From contig SHVS01000007.1 of NCBI GenBank assembly GCA_009694135.1, forward strand, positions 1-64,000: a stretch of 64,000 nucleotides of DNA, in the 5' to 3' direction. The stretch's first letter is position 1; every line of letters begins with the position of its first letter. This DNA is from Alphaproteobacteria bacterium. GTDB lineage: Bacteria; Pseudomonadota; Alphaproteobacteria; UBA6615. The notes under the pieces were generated by a model, which worked only from the letters and a program-made list of their open reading frames with translations, was not told the DNA's origin and did no database searches. The position numbers and the translations under genes were made by a program. Below are positions 38,702-47,439 of the stretch, piece by piece.

Positions 38702-39429
38702 ATGACCAGCGGCAAGGCGCAAGGCGAGGCGCTCGCGCCGGACGAAACAGTTCTTGCGGCGCTGCTGCGCCACGGGCTCAACCCGCCACATTCCTGCGGC
38801 CGGGGGACGTGCCTGTCCTGCCTGCTGCGCGCCGAATCCGGCCCCGTGCCGGAGGCAGCGCAAGCCGGATTGCGCGCAACCCTGCGCGCGCAAAACTATT
38901 TCCTCGCCTGTCAATGCATCCCGACCGCGCCGCTGGCGGTCGCCTCGGCCGATACCGACAATCTGTATCGCCCGGCGCGCGTCGTCGCGGCCGAAAAGCC
39001 ATCGCCCGATGTGACGCGGTTGTTCCTGGAACCGAGTGAACCCTTCGATTATCGCGCCGGGCAGTTCGTCAATCTGCGCCGGGTCGACGGTCTGACGCGC
39101 AGCTATTCGCTGGCGAGCGTACCGGGCTTTACCTGCACGAGGCGCTGCGGCTGATGAAGCGCACGCATGCCGTTTTCGACTATGTCGGCTGCATTTCCGG
39201 CGGCGAGCGAGGCCGCGGCTGTTTAAGCGGCCGCGCCGATGATTGCGCCTTCGTCGATCATCCCAACCTCGCCGGCTGGCACGTGTTTCTATGCGGCAAT
39301 CCGCCGATGGTGAACGCGGCGCGCATGACCGCCTATCTGGCCGGCGCGGCGCTCGAGGATATCCACGCCGACCCGTTCGAGCTACGCGCTGATCCGCGTC
39401 AACAAACAAACGGCGAACGCGCCGCCTGA
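38702..39429 (+). pseudogene. 2Fe-2S/FAD oxidoreductase with an internal deletion
   Basis: The first part (38702-39154) encodes a plant-type ferredoxin domain with the cluster cysteines in SCGRGTCLSCLL and FLACQC, then the FAD-binding start YRAGQFVNLRRV...RSYSLASVPG. The second part, in another frame, is the NAD-binding C-terminus (GLYLHEALRLMKRTHAVF, then GWHVFLCGNPPMVNAARM). About 110 residues that normally lie between SLASVP and GLYLHEAL are missing. Type: CDP-6-deoxyglucoseen reductase-like; probable partner of the truncated haemoglobin. Confidence 0.8.
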
Positions 39430-39457
39430 GCTATTGATCGAGGCCGGCCTCTCCCTT

Positions 39458-39474
39458 ATGTTATAATATAACAT
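39458..39474. promoter_or_regulatory. Zur operator overlapping the zur promoter
   Basis: ATGTTATAATATAACAT is a perfect 17-bp palindrome centred at 39466, matching the alphaproteobacterial Zur box (TGTTATAnTATAACA). It overlaps a TATAAT -10 element (39462-39467) and lies 13 bp before the zur ATG. This predicts zinc-dependent autorepression of the whole operon. Confidence 0.8.
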
Positions 39475-39487
39475 TCTGGACGCGGGC

Positions 39488-39970
39488 ATGGGCAAACGGC
39501 GCACAGCGCACCACAATCACAACGCCTGCGTGCGCGACGCGCTGGCTGCCGCGCGCGCGCTGTGTGGCGCAAAACTAACGCCGCTCCGCCGCCGCGTGCT
39601 CGAACTGATCTGGGCGAGCCATCGCCCGATCGGCGCCTACGCCATCCTCGAAGCCCTTGGCCGCGAGCGCGGCCGCGCCGCCCCGCCGACGGTCTATCGC
39701 ACGCTCGCGTTCCTGACCGAACACGGCCTCGCGCATCGCATCGCCATGGCGAATGCCTATGTCGGCTGCGTGCATCCGGAGGCCGCCGGCCACGCCAGCC
39801 AATTCCTGCTCTGCGCCGATTGCGGCGAGGCGGTCGAGCTCGACGACCGGCGCATCGCGCGCGCGGTCGCAAGCGAAGCGCGGCGCAAGGGTTTCGCCGT
39901 GCTGAGCCAGTCGCTCGAAGTGCGCGGACGTTGCCCCGCCTGCGCCGGAGATCGCGCCGATGTCGGCTGA
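39488..39970 (+). CDS. zur: Zinc uptake regulator Zur (Fur family)
   Basis: A 160-aa Fur-family repressor: winged helix KLTPLRRRVLELIWASHRPI, recognition region APPTVYRTLAFLTEHGLAHR, then a metal domain with HPEAAGHASQFLLCADCGEA and a second CxxC (RCPACAG) for the structural zinc. The N-terminus AHHNHNAC is His-rich. It heads zur-znuC-znuB-cobW and overlaps znuC by 11 bp. Confidence 0.92.
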   Translation: MGKRRTAHHNHNACVRDALAAARALCGAKLTPLRRRVLELIWASHRPIGAYAILEALGRERGRAAPPTVYRTLAFLTEHGLAHRIAMANAYVGCVHPEAAGHASQFLLCADCGEAVELDDRRIARAVASEARRKGFAVLSQSLEVRGRCPACAGDRADVG

Positions 39971-40739
39971 GCTTCTCCTCTCGGCTGATCGCATTTCGGT
40001 CGCACTCGGCGGCCGTTCGGTGTTAAGCGACGTGTCGGTCGCGCTGCATGCCGGCGAAGTGGTGACGCTCATCGGTCCCAATGGCGCCGGCAAAACCACG
40101 TTGCTGCGCGCCTTGCTCGGGCTGATTGCGCCGAATGCCGGACGCGTGGCGATGCGGCCCGGTCTGGTGCTCGGCTATATGCCGCAAAGGCTCACGCTCG
40201 ACGAAGCGCTGCCCTTGACCGTCGGAAGGTTCCTCGCGCTCGCCGGGCCGCTTGCGGCCGCCGGGACCAGCGCGGTCGCGGCCGAAACCGGGATCACGCA
40301 TTTGCTTGACCGCCCGGTGCAATCCACCTCCGGCGGCGAGATGCAGCGCGTGCTGCTGGCGCGAGCGTTGATGCGTGCGCCGCAGGCGCTCGTGCTCGAC
40401 GAGCCGGGGCAAAATTTGGATGCCGCGGGCCAGGCCGAGCTGTTCGTGCAGCTCGATGCGATCCGTAAGCGACGCGGTTGCGGCGTTTTGATGGTCACGC
40501 ATGACCTGCACGTCGTGATGGCGGCGGCCGACCGCGTCATCTGCCTCAACCACCACGTCTGTTGCACCGGACGGCCGGAAGCCATGCGCGATCATCCAGA
40601 ATTCCTGGCGCTCTTCCCGCAGGGTCTGCCGGACGCGATCGCGCCCTATCTCCACCATCACGATCACGGGCACCTGCCCTCCGGCGAGGTGGATAGCCAC
40701 GAAGCCGGGCACGCGCACGCGGGCCCCACTCATGCCTGA
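39960..40739 (+). CDS. znuC: Zinc ABC transporter ATP-binding protein ZnuC
   Basis: A 259-aa ATPase for zinc import. Walker A is GPNGAGKTT, signature STSGGEMQRVLLARAL, Walker B ALVLDEPGQNLD and H-loop MVTHDLHVV. The C-terminus is His-rich (YLHHHDHGH and HEAGHAHAGPTHA), typical of ZnuC. It overlaps both zur and znuB. Confidence 0.95.
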   Translation: MSAELLLSADRISVALGGRSVLSDVSVALHAGEVVTLIGPNGAGKTTLLRALLGLIAPNAGRVAMRPGLVLGYMPQRLTLDEALPLTVGRFLALAGPLAAAGTSAVAAETGITHLLDRPVQSTSGGEMQRVLLARALMRAPQALVLDEPGQNLDAAGQAELFVQLDAIRKRRGCGVLMVTHDLHVVMAAADRVICLNHHVCCTGRPEAMRDHPEFLALFPQGLPDAIAPYLHHHDHGHLPSGEVDSHEAGHAHAGPTHA

Positions 40740-41535
40740 GTTCCTGCTCAACGCGCTGCTCGCCGGGATGGGCGTGGCGCTGGTCGCCGGGCCGCTCGGC
40801 GCCTTCGTCGTTTGGCGGCGCATGGCGTTTTTTGGCGACACGCTGGCGCATGGCGCGCTGCTTGGCGTGGCGCTGGGAGCGCTGTTGCATGTCGATGCGA
40901 CGCTGGCGGTCGCCGTCGTGTCCCTGATTCTCGCCCTGCTGTTTCTCCCGCTGGAACGCCAGCGCGCGCTCGCCGCCGATAGCGCGCTCGGCGTGTTGGC
41001 GCAGGCGAGCCTGAGTCTGGGGCTGATCGCGATTTCGCTGATCGAAGGCGCGCGGCCAGATTTATTGGCCGCGCTGTTCGGCGATGTGCTGGCGGTCACG
41101 CATGCCGATCTCGCCTGGATTTGGGGCGGCGGCGCGCTGGTTTTTTGGCTGCTGCTCGCCTGGTGGCGGCCGCTGTTGGCGCTGACCGTGAGCGAGGACA
41201 TCGCGCGCGTCGAAGGCGTGCCGGTCGTGCGGCTGCGCCTCGCGCTGACGCTGATGATCGCACTCGTGCTCGCGGTCGCTCTAAAAGTGGTCGGGCTTTT
41301 GCTGTTCAGCGCCTTGCTGGTGATACCGGCCGCGGCCGCGCGGAGACTTTCGGCGACGCCAGAACAAATGGCCCTGCTGGCATCCGCGCTCGGCGCATTG
41401 GCGGTGATCGGCGGGCTTGGCGCCTCGGCGGTAATCGATATTCCCGCCGGGCCGGGCATCGTCGCCGCCGCCGCTACGCTCTTCGCCCTCGTCCAGCTTG
41501 CCCGGCTGGTGCCGCGCAGCGTCAAGCAGGCATGA
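40732..41535 (+). CDS. znuB: Zinc ABC transporter permease ZnuB
   Basis: A 267-aa permease of the ABC-3 family with seven to eight TM segments. Recognisable motifs are AGPLGAFVVWRRMAFFGDTL and AHGALLGVALG near the N-terminus and LLFSALLVIPAAAARRLS. Overlaps znuC by 8 bp and the cobW-type gene by ATGA. Confidence 0.95.
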   Translation: MPEFLLNALLAGMGVALVAGPLGAFVVWRRMAFFGDTLAHGALLGVALGALLHVDATLAVAVVSLILALLFLPLERQRALAADSALGVLAQASLSLGLIAISLIEGARPDLLAALFGDVLAVTHADLAWIWGGGALVFWLLLAWWRPLLALTVSEDIARVEGVPVVRLRLALTLMIALVLAVALKVVGLLLFSALLVIPAAAARRLSATPEQMALLASALGALAVIGGLGASAVIDIPAGPGIVAAAATLFALVQLARLVPRSVKQA

Positions 41536-42596
41536 CCACACCGCGCCCTGCTGGCGACGCTGGCGCTCTCCTTCCGGTTTCGCTGCTCACCGGCTTTCTC
41601 GGCAGCGGCAAGACCACGCTTTTGCGCCATCTGCTGCGCCAGAAGGCGCTGGCGCGCGCCGCCGTCATCGTGAACGAGTTGGGCGAGGTCGCGCTCGACG
41701 ACGCGCTGCTGCTCGCCGCCGGTGCCGAGCCTTTGACGCTTGCCGGCGGCTGCGTGTGCTGCACCGTGCGCGGCGATTTGTCCCGCGCGCTTGGCGACCT
41801 TTATGTCCAGCGCGCCAAGGGCGAAGTCGCGTATTTCGATCGCGTGCTGATCGAAACGACGGGGCTCGCCGATCCGGCGCCGATCCTGCATTCGCTGATG
41901 AGCGATCCGCTGCTGGCCGCGCGCTTCCGGCTCGATGGCGTGATCGCGACCGTGGATGCGGTGCATGGCAATCGCCAGCTCGACGCCCAGCCAGAGAGCG
42001 TCAAGCAAGCGGCGCTCGCCGACCGGCTGGTCTTGACCAAGTCCGATCTTGCGTCGCCCGAGACCGTGGCCGCGCTGCGCAAACGTCTTCGCGCGCTCAA
42101 TCCGGCCGCGCCGATACTCGTCGCGATTGACGGCCAAGTGGAGCCGGCGGACCTTCTCGATGCCGGACTCTACGACCCCGCGCGCAAAACCGCCGATGTG
42201 CGCCGCTGGCTCAAGGCCGAAGCCTATGACGATCACGCCGACCACGACCACGCCGGCCACGACCATAGCGCGCATAGCGCGCATGACGCGCGCATCCGCG
42301 CCTTTTGCCTAACGCATGATCGGCCGATCGCCTGGGACGCGCTGCTTGATTGGCTTGAAGCGCTCGCGGCGCTTGGCGGGCCACGGCTGTTGCGGCTAAA
42401 GGGGTTGATCCATGTGCGCGACCGAGAAAACCCGGTCGTGTTGCATGGCGTCGAGCAGTTGTTCCACCCGCCGGTCGAGCTCGCGCGCTGGCCGGACGAA
42501 GACCGCCGCTCAAAGCTGGTACTGATCACGCGCGATTTGCCGCCGGAGCCGGTGGCCGAGATGTTTCGCGCCTTTGTCGCCGGCGCCGAGGCTTAG
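41532..42596 (+). CDS. CobW/COG0523 GTPase, probable zinc metallochaperone (ZigA/ZNG1-like)
   Basis: A 354-aa G3E GTPase. P-loop GFLGSGKTTLLRHLL, metal site GGCVCCTVRGDL (CxCC), and a His/Asp-rich stretch DDHADHDHAGHDHSAHSAHD before the CobW C-terminal domain. Under Zur control such proteins deliver zinc to priority enzymes during starvation. The frame is open far upstream through znuB; the true start is the ATG at 41532 that overlaps the znuB stop. Confidence 0.92.
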   Translation: MTTPRPAGDAGALLPVSLLTGFLGSGKTTLLRHLLRQKALARAAVIVNELGEVALDDALLLAAGAEPLTLAGGCVCCTVRGDLSRALGDLYVQRAKGEVAYFDRVLIETTGLADPAPILHSLMSDPLLAARFRLDGVIATVDAVHGNRQLDAQPESVKQAALADRLVLTKSDLASPETVAALRKRLRALNPAAPILVAIDGQVEPADLLDAGLYDPARKTADVRRWLKAEAYDDHADHDHAGHDHSAHSAHDARIRAFCLTHDRPIAWDALLDWLEALAALGGPRLLRLKGLIHVRDRENPVVLHGVEQLFHPPVELARWPDEDRRSKLVLITRDLPPEPVAEMFRAFVAGAEA

Positions 42597-43651
42597 ACTC
42601 GTTCCGGCGGGCGCAGCTCATAGACCAGAGCGAGCGCCAGCGTGAACAGCGCCAGCGCGGTCATCTGGTGCAACGACGCGAGGCGGAAGGGCACGCCGGT
42701 GAGTACGGTCGCGATGCCGAGCGCGACCTGCCCCAACCCGACGAGCGCCATGCCATTGGCGATGCGGCGCGCGCGCGGCACGAGCGTCAGCCAGCGGCTT
42801 TCCGTCCAGGCGCATAGCACCAGCAGCAGGGTCGCGATCGCCAGCCAGCGGTGATTGAAATTGATCGTCGCCAGGTGATCGAAGGGGGCGAAATACCACG
42901 GGTCATAGCCGAAATAGCTGCTCGGCAGGAATTCGCTCTCGATCAACGGAAAAGTAGGAAAGGCAAAACCGGCGTGGCTGCCAGCCATAAGCGCGCCGGT
43001 GAATATCGTCGCCGCCACCATCCCGAGCGCGACCTTCGTCATCTTGCGCGCGCGCGGCCAGCGGAAATCCGGCAGCGTGTCGCTCGCCGGCCGCAAGACG
43101 CGCATCGCTTCCCACAGCAGCAGCGCATAGATCAGCAGCGCAAGCATCAGATGCGCGGCCAGGCGCAGCGGATCGACCCACGGGCGCTCGATCAACCCGC
43201 TCTTCACCATGTACCAGCCGAGCGCGCCCTGCGCGCCGCCAAGGATGAAGATCACGCTGTAGCGTCGGATCTGGTCGCGGCCCAGCGCTTGGCGCCACAA
43301 GAGCCACGCAAACGGCAGGAAAAAAGCCACGCCGATCAGGCGGCCGAGCAGCCGGTGCAGATATTCCCACCAGAAGATGCCGCGAAATTCGGCGACCGTC
43401 ATACCCGGATTGAGCGTGCGATATTGCGGCGTGACACGATAGGCGTCGAACAGCTTCTGCCAATCGGCAGCGGACAATGGCGGGAGAACTCCGTATACCG
43501 GCTGCCATTCGACGATCGCGAGCCCGGAGCCCGTCAGCCGTGTGACCCCACCGACAACGACCATCAGCGCGACCAGCGCGGCGCACAGAATGAGCCATTG
43601 CGCGATCAGGCGCGCACGACCGCGATCGCTCGTTTGCGACATGGCCGTCAT
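42593..43651 (-). CDS. ctaA: Haem A synthase CtaA (COX15 type)
   Basis: Oxidises haem O to haem A for cytochrome c oxidase. The 352-aa product has eight TM segments with the haem-ligand histidines in WWEYLHRLLGRLIGVAF and NFNHRWLAIATLLL, plus the family segment VVGGVTRLTGSGLAIVEWQP. I place the start at ATG 43651, which overlaps the preceding gene's TGA; the open frame to 43750 is a shadow. The 3' end overlaps the convergent cobW gene by 4 bp. Confidence 0.95.
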   Translation of the reverse strand: MTAMSQTSDRGRARLIAQWLILCAALVALMVVVGGVTRLTGSGLAIVEWQPVYGVLPPLSAADWQKLFDAYRVTPQYRTLNPGMTVAEFRGIFWWEYLHRLLGRLIGVAFFLPFAWLLWRQALGRDQIRRYSVIFILGGAQGALGWYMVKSGLIERPWVDPLRLAAHLMLALLIYALLLWEAMRVLRPASDTLPDFRWPRARKMTKVALGMVAATIFTGALMAGSHAGFAFPTFPLIESEFLPSSYFGYDPWYFAPFDHLATINFNHRWLAIATLLLVLCAWTESRWLTLVPRARRIANGMALVGLGQVALGIATVLTGVPFRLASLHQMTALALFTLALALVYELRPPERV

Positions 43652-44925
43652 GGCTCGATCGCCGCCAGCATGTCGGCGATGCGCGTGCATTTGCGCCGCG
43701 GCGCGCCCGGAGCGGCGGTAGCGCGTTCGGCCGCGTCGATCTTCAGCCAATCGGCGAAAGACACGACGCGCACGCCGCGCGCGATGAGCAGTTTATCGAG
43801 CGCCGCCGGCCCCGGCCGGTTCGCGGGCGGGCATTCTGCGCGGATGCGCTTCGCCACGATATCGCCGTCGGGCTTGTTGCTGCCGATCACGCCGAGCGGC
43901 CCGCGCTTGATCCAGCCGACGGCATAAAGGCCGGGAGCGACGCGCCCGTCCTCGTTCGGCGCGAGCGCGCGCGCCGCATCGAAGGGGGCGCCCGGAATCG
44001 GCTGCGAGCGATAGCCGATGGCCGGGATCACCGCGCCGCAGGCAAGATCGAGCTTGCCGCCGGTTCGGGTGTTTTCCAGCCGAATGCCTTCGACCCGTGC
44101 TCCGCCAAGGATTTCGACCGGCTTGAGGAAAAAGCGGAAATGCACCCGTTTGCGCCGAGCGCCCGGTTCCTGCGCCGCGAATTCTCGCAGCGTCGCCAAA
44201 TTGCGCTCGCGCACGCGCCGGTCGCGGTCGGGCATGACGCCCTCGACCGTCGCCGGCAAATCGGCGGCATCGACCAGCGGCGCGCAATCGGCCAGCTTGC
44301 CCATTTCGCGCAGCTCGACATTGGTGAATTTGGCCTCGACCGGACCGCGCCGTCCGATCATGTACACATCCGTCAGCGGCGACGCGTTGATCGCCCGCGC
44401 GGCGTAATCAACCAGATCGGTCTCGGTCATTTCCGCCGGCGTCTTGACCAGCACGCGCGCGATGTCGATCGCGACATTGCCGTTACCGATCACCACCACC
44501 GCCGTGGTGTTCAGATCGGGCGCCAGCGCGGCGAAATCAGGATGGCCGTTATACCAGCCAACGAAAGCGGCCGAGCCATAGACCCCGCGCTTGTCCTCGC
44601 CCTTGATGCCGAGCGCGCGGTCGAGTGGCGCGCCGGTCGCCAGCACCACGGCGTCATAGGCGGCGCGCAGCTCGTCCAGTGCCACATCGCGGCCGACCTC
44701 GACATTGCCGAGGAAGCGTACCCCCGCACTCTGCGCGATGCGGGTATAGCTTTTTTCGACGCGCTTGGTGTGCTGGTGGTCGGGCGCTACACCGCCGCGG
44801 ATCAGCCCAAAGGGCGTGGGCAGCCGCTCGATCAAATCGACCGCGACCTCTCCGGTCTCAAGCAGGGCCTCGGCGGCATAGAAGGCGCTGGGGCCGCTGC
44901 CCACGATCGCGACGGTAAGCGGCAT
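43648..44925 (-). CDS. Ferredoxin-NADP+ reductase, adrenodoxin-reductase type
   Basis: A 425-aa FAD/NADP enzyme of the FprA/adrenodoxin reductase family. FAD motif VAIVGSGPSAFYAAEALLET at the N-terminus, GLIRGGVAPDHQHTKRV, NADP motif VVVIGNGNVAIDIARVL and the C-terminal GWIKRGPLGVIGSNKPD. In mitochondria the homologue feeds electrons to haem A synthesis through ferredoxin; its ATGA overlap with ctaA here makes that link attractive. Confidence 0.92.
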   Translation of the reverse strand: MPLTVAIVGSGPSAFYAAEALLETGEVAVDLIERLPTPFGLIRGGVAPDHQHTKRVEKSYTRIAQSAGVRFLGNVEVGRDVALDELRAAYDAVVLATGAPLDRALGIKGEDKRGVYGSAAFVGWYNGHPDFAALAPDLNTTAVVVIGNGNVAIDIARVLVKTPAEMTETDLVDYAARAINASPLTDVYMIGRRGPVEAKFTNVELREMGKLADCAPLVDAADLPATVEGVMPDRDRRVRERNLATLREFAAQEPGARRKRVHFRFFLKPVEILGGARVEGIRLENTRTGGKLDLACGAVIPAIGYRSQPIPGAPFDAARALAPNEDGRVAPGLYAVGWIKRGPLGVIGSNKPDGDIVAKRIRAECPPANRPGPAALDKLLIARGVRVVSFADWLKIDAAERATAAPGAPRRKCTRIADMLAAIEP

Positions 44926-45034
44926 GGATTCGTCCTGGCGCCGCCGGATGCGGCGACGACCGGGATTGAAGGCGCTGGAAGCCCTCGGCGCAATGCGGCG
45001 GCGCGCCGCGCATCAGCGATGGTGGACGCGGGTC

Positions 45035-45304
45035 TTAATGCAGCCGGAACTCCTGGCCGGCGTGGCGCAGCCGTCCGGCCAAGGGGGCAGAGGCGGGGGC
45101 AACGCGGACGGAAAACAGCCGTCCCTCGATATTCCGCCGCCAGAAGGTGAGGAAATCCTTGAGCCGCGGATACTCCGGTACGCGGTCGAGCTGCTGCCAA
45201 ACAAAAGTCTGCAGCAGGTCGGGATAATCGGGCAGGCGATAGACGATTTCGGCCGTCACCGGCCGAAAACCCAGCAGCCGCAAGCGCAGATCTTCGTTAC
45301 CCAT
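45035..45304 (-). CDS. usg: Usg family protein
   Basis: An 89-aa protein with the Usg signature TAEIVYRLPDYPDLLQTFVW then EYPRLKDFLTFWRRNIEGRL. Usg proteins are small, conserved in alphaproteobacteria and of unknown function. It lies upstream of and divergent from groES. Confidence 0.9.
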   Translation of the reverse strand: MGNEDLRLRLLGFRPVTAEIVYRLPDYPDLLQTFVWQQLDRVPEYPRLKDFLTFWRRNIEGRLFSVRVAPASAPLAGRLRHAGQEFRLH

Positions 45305-45472
45305 GCGCGCCCTCCCTCGCCGACATGTTCACGAACCGATCCCGCATCTCAACAGATATTTATTGCCAATCAATGACTTCGCAGCACTCGCCGGGGACTG
45401 CTGCCAAGCCTTGACTTGAGGCCGTGGGAGCGGATAGTTGCCGCCCGCCCGCACTCCACAAGAGGTTCGTCG

Positions 45473-45799
45473 ATGAAATTCCGTCCGCTGCATGATCGCG
45501 TCGTCGTTCGCCGCCTGGAGCAAGAGAGCAAGACCAAGGGCGGGATCTTCATCCCCGACACCGTCAAGGAGAAGCCGCAGGAAGGCGAGATCATGGCCGT
45601 CGGCCCGGGCGCGCGCGACGACGACGGCAATATCGTGCCGCTGAGCGTCAAGCCGGGCGACCGCGTGCTGTTCGCCAAATGGTCGGGCAATGAAATTCGC
45701 ATGGATGGCGAAGAGCTGCTGGTGATGAAGGAATCCGACTTGCTCGGCATCCTGGGCGGGACTCCGGCCAAGGCGGGGGCGGCCAAGAAGGGGCGCTAG
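45473..45799 (+). CDS. groES: Co-chaperonin GroES, without adjacent groEL
   Basis: A 108-aa Gro[52 protein letters not shown]. The mobile loop ([12 protein letters not shown]) is present. The C-terminus has an added Ala/Gly/Lys tail ([14 protein letters not shown]). An MFS gene, not groEL, follows 31 bp later. ATG at 45473 is the family start (the open frame begins at 45416). No CIRCE element or clear RpoH site is visible. Confidence 0.93.
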   Translation: MKFRPLHDRVVVRRLEQESKTKGGIFIPDTVKEKPQEGEIMAVGPGARDDDGNIVPLSVKPGDRVLFAKWSGNEIRMDGEELLVMKESDLLGILGGTPAKAGAAKKGR

Positions 45800-45830
45800 T
45801 CCCCGTCAGCTCCAGCCGGAGCGCCCGATC

Positions 45831-47114
45831 ATGCGGGCGTGGTCCGGCCGTTCGCAGCGCGCCGGGCTGTGGCAGCACCCGGATTTCCTGAAACTGTGGG
45901 CGGCGCAAGCGATCAGCGCCTTCGGCAGCCGCATTGGCCGCACCGTCCTACCGGCGATCGCGATCCTGTCGCTCGACGCCCGTCCGGACCAGATCGGAAT
46001 TCTCGCTGCGTTGTCGATCGCGCCGGGGGCCTTGGTCGGGCTCTTGTTCGGCGGATGGGTGGATCGTTCGGCCAAGCGCCTGCTGTTGATCGGCACGCAT
46101 CTGGCGCGCGCCCTGCTCCTGTTTACCGTGCCGGCGGCCGGCTGGTTCGGGCTGCTCTCCCTGCCGCAGCTTTACTTGGTGGCGGCCGGAGTCGGCGCGG
46201 CGACTGCGCTGTTCCAGATTGCCGATAACGCCTATTTGCGGGTCCTGATCGGGCGCGATTCCCTGGTCGAGGGCAATGCCAAGCTCGGCGCGACCGACGC
46301 CGTGGCCGAGATCGGCGGGCCGAGCCTAGCCGGGTTGCTCATCGAGTTGGTCACGGCCCCTTTCGCGCTACTGTTCGACGTCGTCGCCTATCTGTCGGCG
46401 GCGCGCATCCTCGGCGCGATTCGAGCGCCGGAGGCGCCGTATATCGACGCCGATACGCGGCCAACGTTGGTGCGCGACCTGTCCATCGGGCTGCGCAGCT
46501 GGATCTCCAATCCACTGGCGCGGCCGATGCTGTTCTCTTTCGCCAACAACTCGTTTTTCGGCGCCTTTTTCAGCACGCTCTACATGGTCTTCACGCTCGA
46601 AACGCTTGGGCTCGGTCCGGGAACCGTCGGGCTTTTGATCGGCATCGGCGGGGTCGGGGCATTGCTGGGGGCGCTTGGGGCGCGGCGCGCAATCGCCGCT
46701 TTGGGCATCGGGCCGGCCATCATTTGGCTAGGCGGCGTGAGCCTGCTGGCCGCACTGCTTATTCCCCTGGCGAATGGGCCGCTGTGGCTCGTGCTCCTGT
46801 TGCTGGCGGGTCATCAGTTACTGGGCGACGGTTTTACCGTGGCGCATGTCATTGCCGCCGAGAGCCTATGGCAGTCCGTGCTGCCGCTCGGCATCCTCGG
46901 TCGCGCCCGCGCCACCTTGCAGGTGCTCGGCGGCGTATTGATGCCCCTTGGCGCGCTGACCGCCGGATGGCTTGGCACAGGCTGGGGCGTGCGGCCGGCG
47001 GTATGGGTCGGGGTCCTGGGTGGTTTGCTGTCCTTCGTCATTCTCGTTGCCTCGCCCTTGCTCAGGCTGCGGGCGATACCCTCGGTAGCGGAGAGCGATT
47101 CGGCGCCCGGTTAA
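45831..47114 (+). CDS. MFS transporter (EntS-like)
   Basis: A 427-aa carrier with twelve TM segments: HPDFLKLWAAQAISAFGSRI at the N-terminus, GGWVDRSAKRLLLIG in loop 2-3, and ATALFQIADNAYLRVLIGRD, the layout of DHA3/enterobactin-exporter MFS proteins. It may export a drug or metabolite. The nearby MarR regulator and its operator palindromes follow. Confidence 0.88.
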   Translation: MRAWSGRSQRAGLWQHPDFLKLWAAQAISAFGSRIGRTVLPAIAILSLDARPDQIGILAALSIAPGALVGLLFGGWVDRSAKRLLLIGTHLARALLLFTVPAAGWFGLLSLPQLYLVAAGVGAATALFQIADNAYLRVLIGRDSLVEGNAKLGATDAVAEIGGPSLAGLLIELVTAPFALLFDVVAYLSAARILGAIRAPEAPYIDADTRPTLVRDLSIGLRSWISNPLARPMLFSFANNSFFGAFFSTLYMVFTLETLGLGPGTVGLLIGIGGVGALLGALGARRAIAALGIGPAIIWLGGVSLLAALLIPLANGPLWLVLLLLAGHQLLGDGFTVAHVIAAESLWQSVLPLGILGRARATLQVLGGVLMPLGALTAGWLGTGWGVRPAVWVGVLGGLLSFVILVASPLLRLRAIPSVAESDSAPG

Positions 47115-47214
47115 GCGGCAGCCACCCCGTCCCGCGACCAGGCTCTCGGCGCCGCGACTGGCTGAGCCGCAGCCCACCCTCCCCCGATTGCCCTCGCCAG
47201 CCCCCTCGCCAAGC

Positions 47215-47268
47215 CCCCCGGCAGCCACCCCGGCAGCCCCACCCCGGCAGCCACCCCGGCAGCGGCCG
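47215..47268. repeat. Short GC-rich tandem repeat
   Basis: Four units of CCCCGGCAGC followed by CA, CCCA, CA and GG (12-14-bp period) lie between the MFS and marR genes. Non-coding as far as I can see, since the codon usage and stops argue against a gene in this stretch. Confidence 0.7.
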
Positions 47269-47287
47269 CGGGCGGCCCAAGCTAGTT

Positions 47288-47303
47288 AGTTTGTATACAA
47301 ACT
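47288..47303. promoter_or_regulatory. Palindromic operator, copy 1 (MarR-type)
   Basis: AGTTTGTATACAAACT is a perfect 16-bp palindrome followed by TTTACTT. The same core TTGTATACAA recurs at 47410-47419 and 48049-48058, around the marR gene. Confidence 0.65.
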
Positions 47304-47382
47304 TTTACTTGGTTGGCCACCGCGTCAATGCCGCTGGGATGACCCGTATCCGGTGGCCGCGCGCGGGTGAGCCCGTTGGATG

Positions 47383-47420
47383 TTGTCACGAGCAACGGGG
47401 GCAGTTAGGTTGTATACAAC
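47383..47420 (+). promoter_or_regulatory. marR promoter with overlapping operator, copy 2
   Basis: TTGTCA (47383-47388) and TAGGTT (47406-47411), 17 bp apart, form a possible sigma-70 promoter. The palindrome GTTGTATACAAC (47409-47420) covers the end of the -10 and the start point, as an autorepressor site would. The marR ATG is 20 bp further on. Confidence 0.55.
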
Positions 47421-47439
47421 TTTACTTTGAGGGTGGTAC

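Noticed and set aside
45381-45404. CIRCE-like inverted repeat upstream of groES (GCAGCA...TGCTGC)
   Set aside because: The spacing between the AGCA and TGCT arms is 12 and not 15, and the outer bases do not match TTAGCACTC; I see no real CIRCE.
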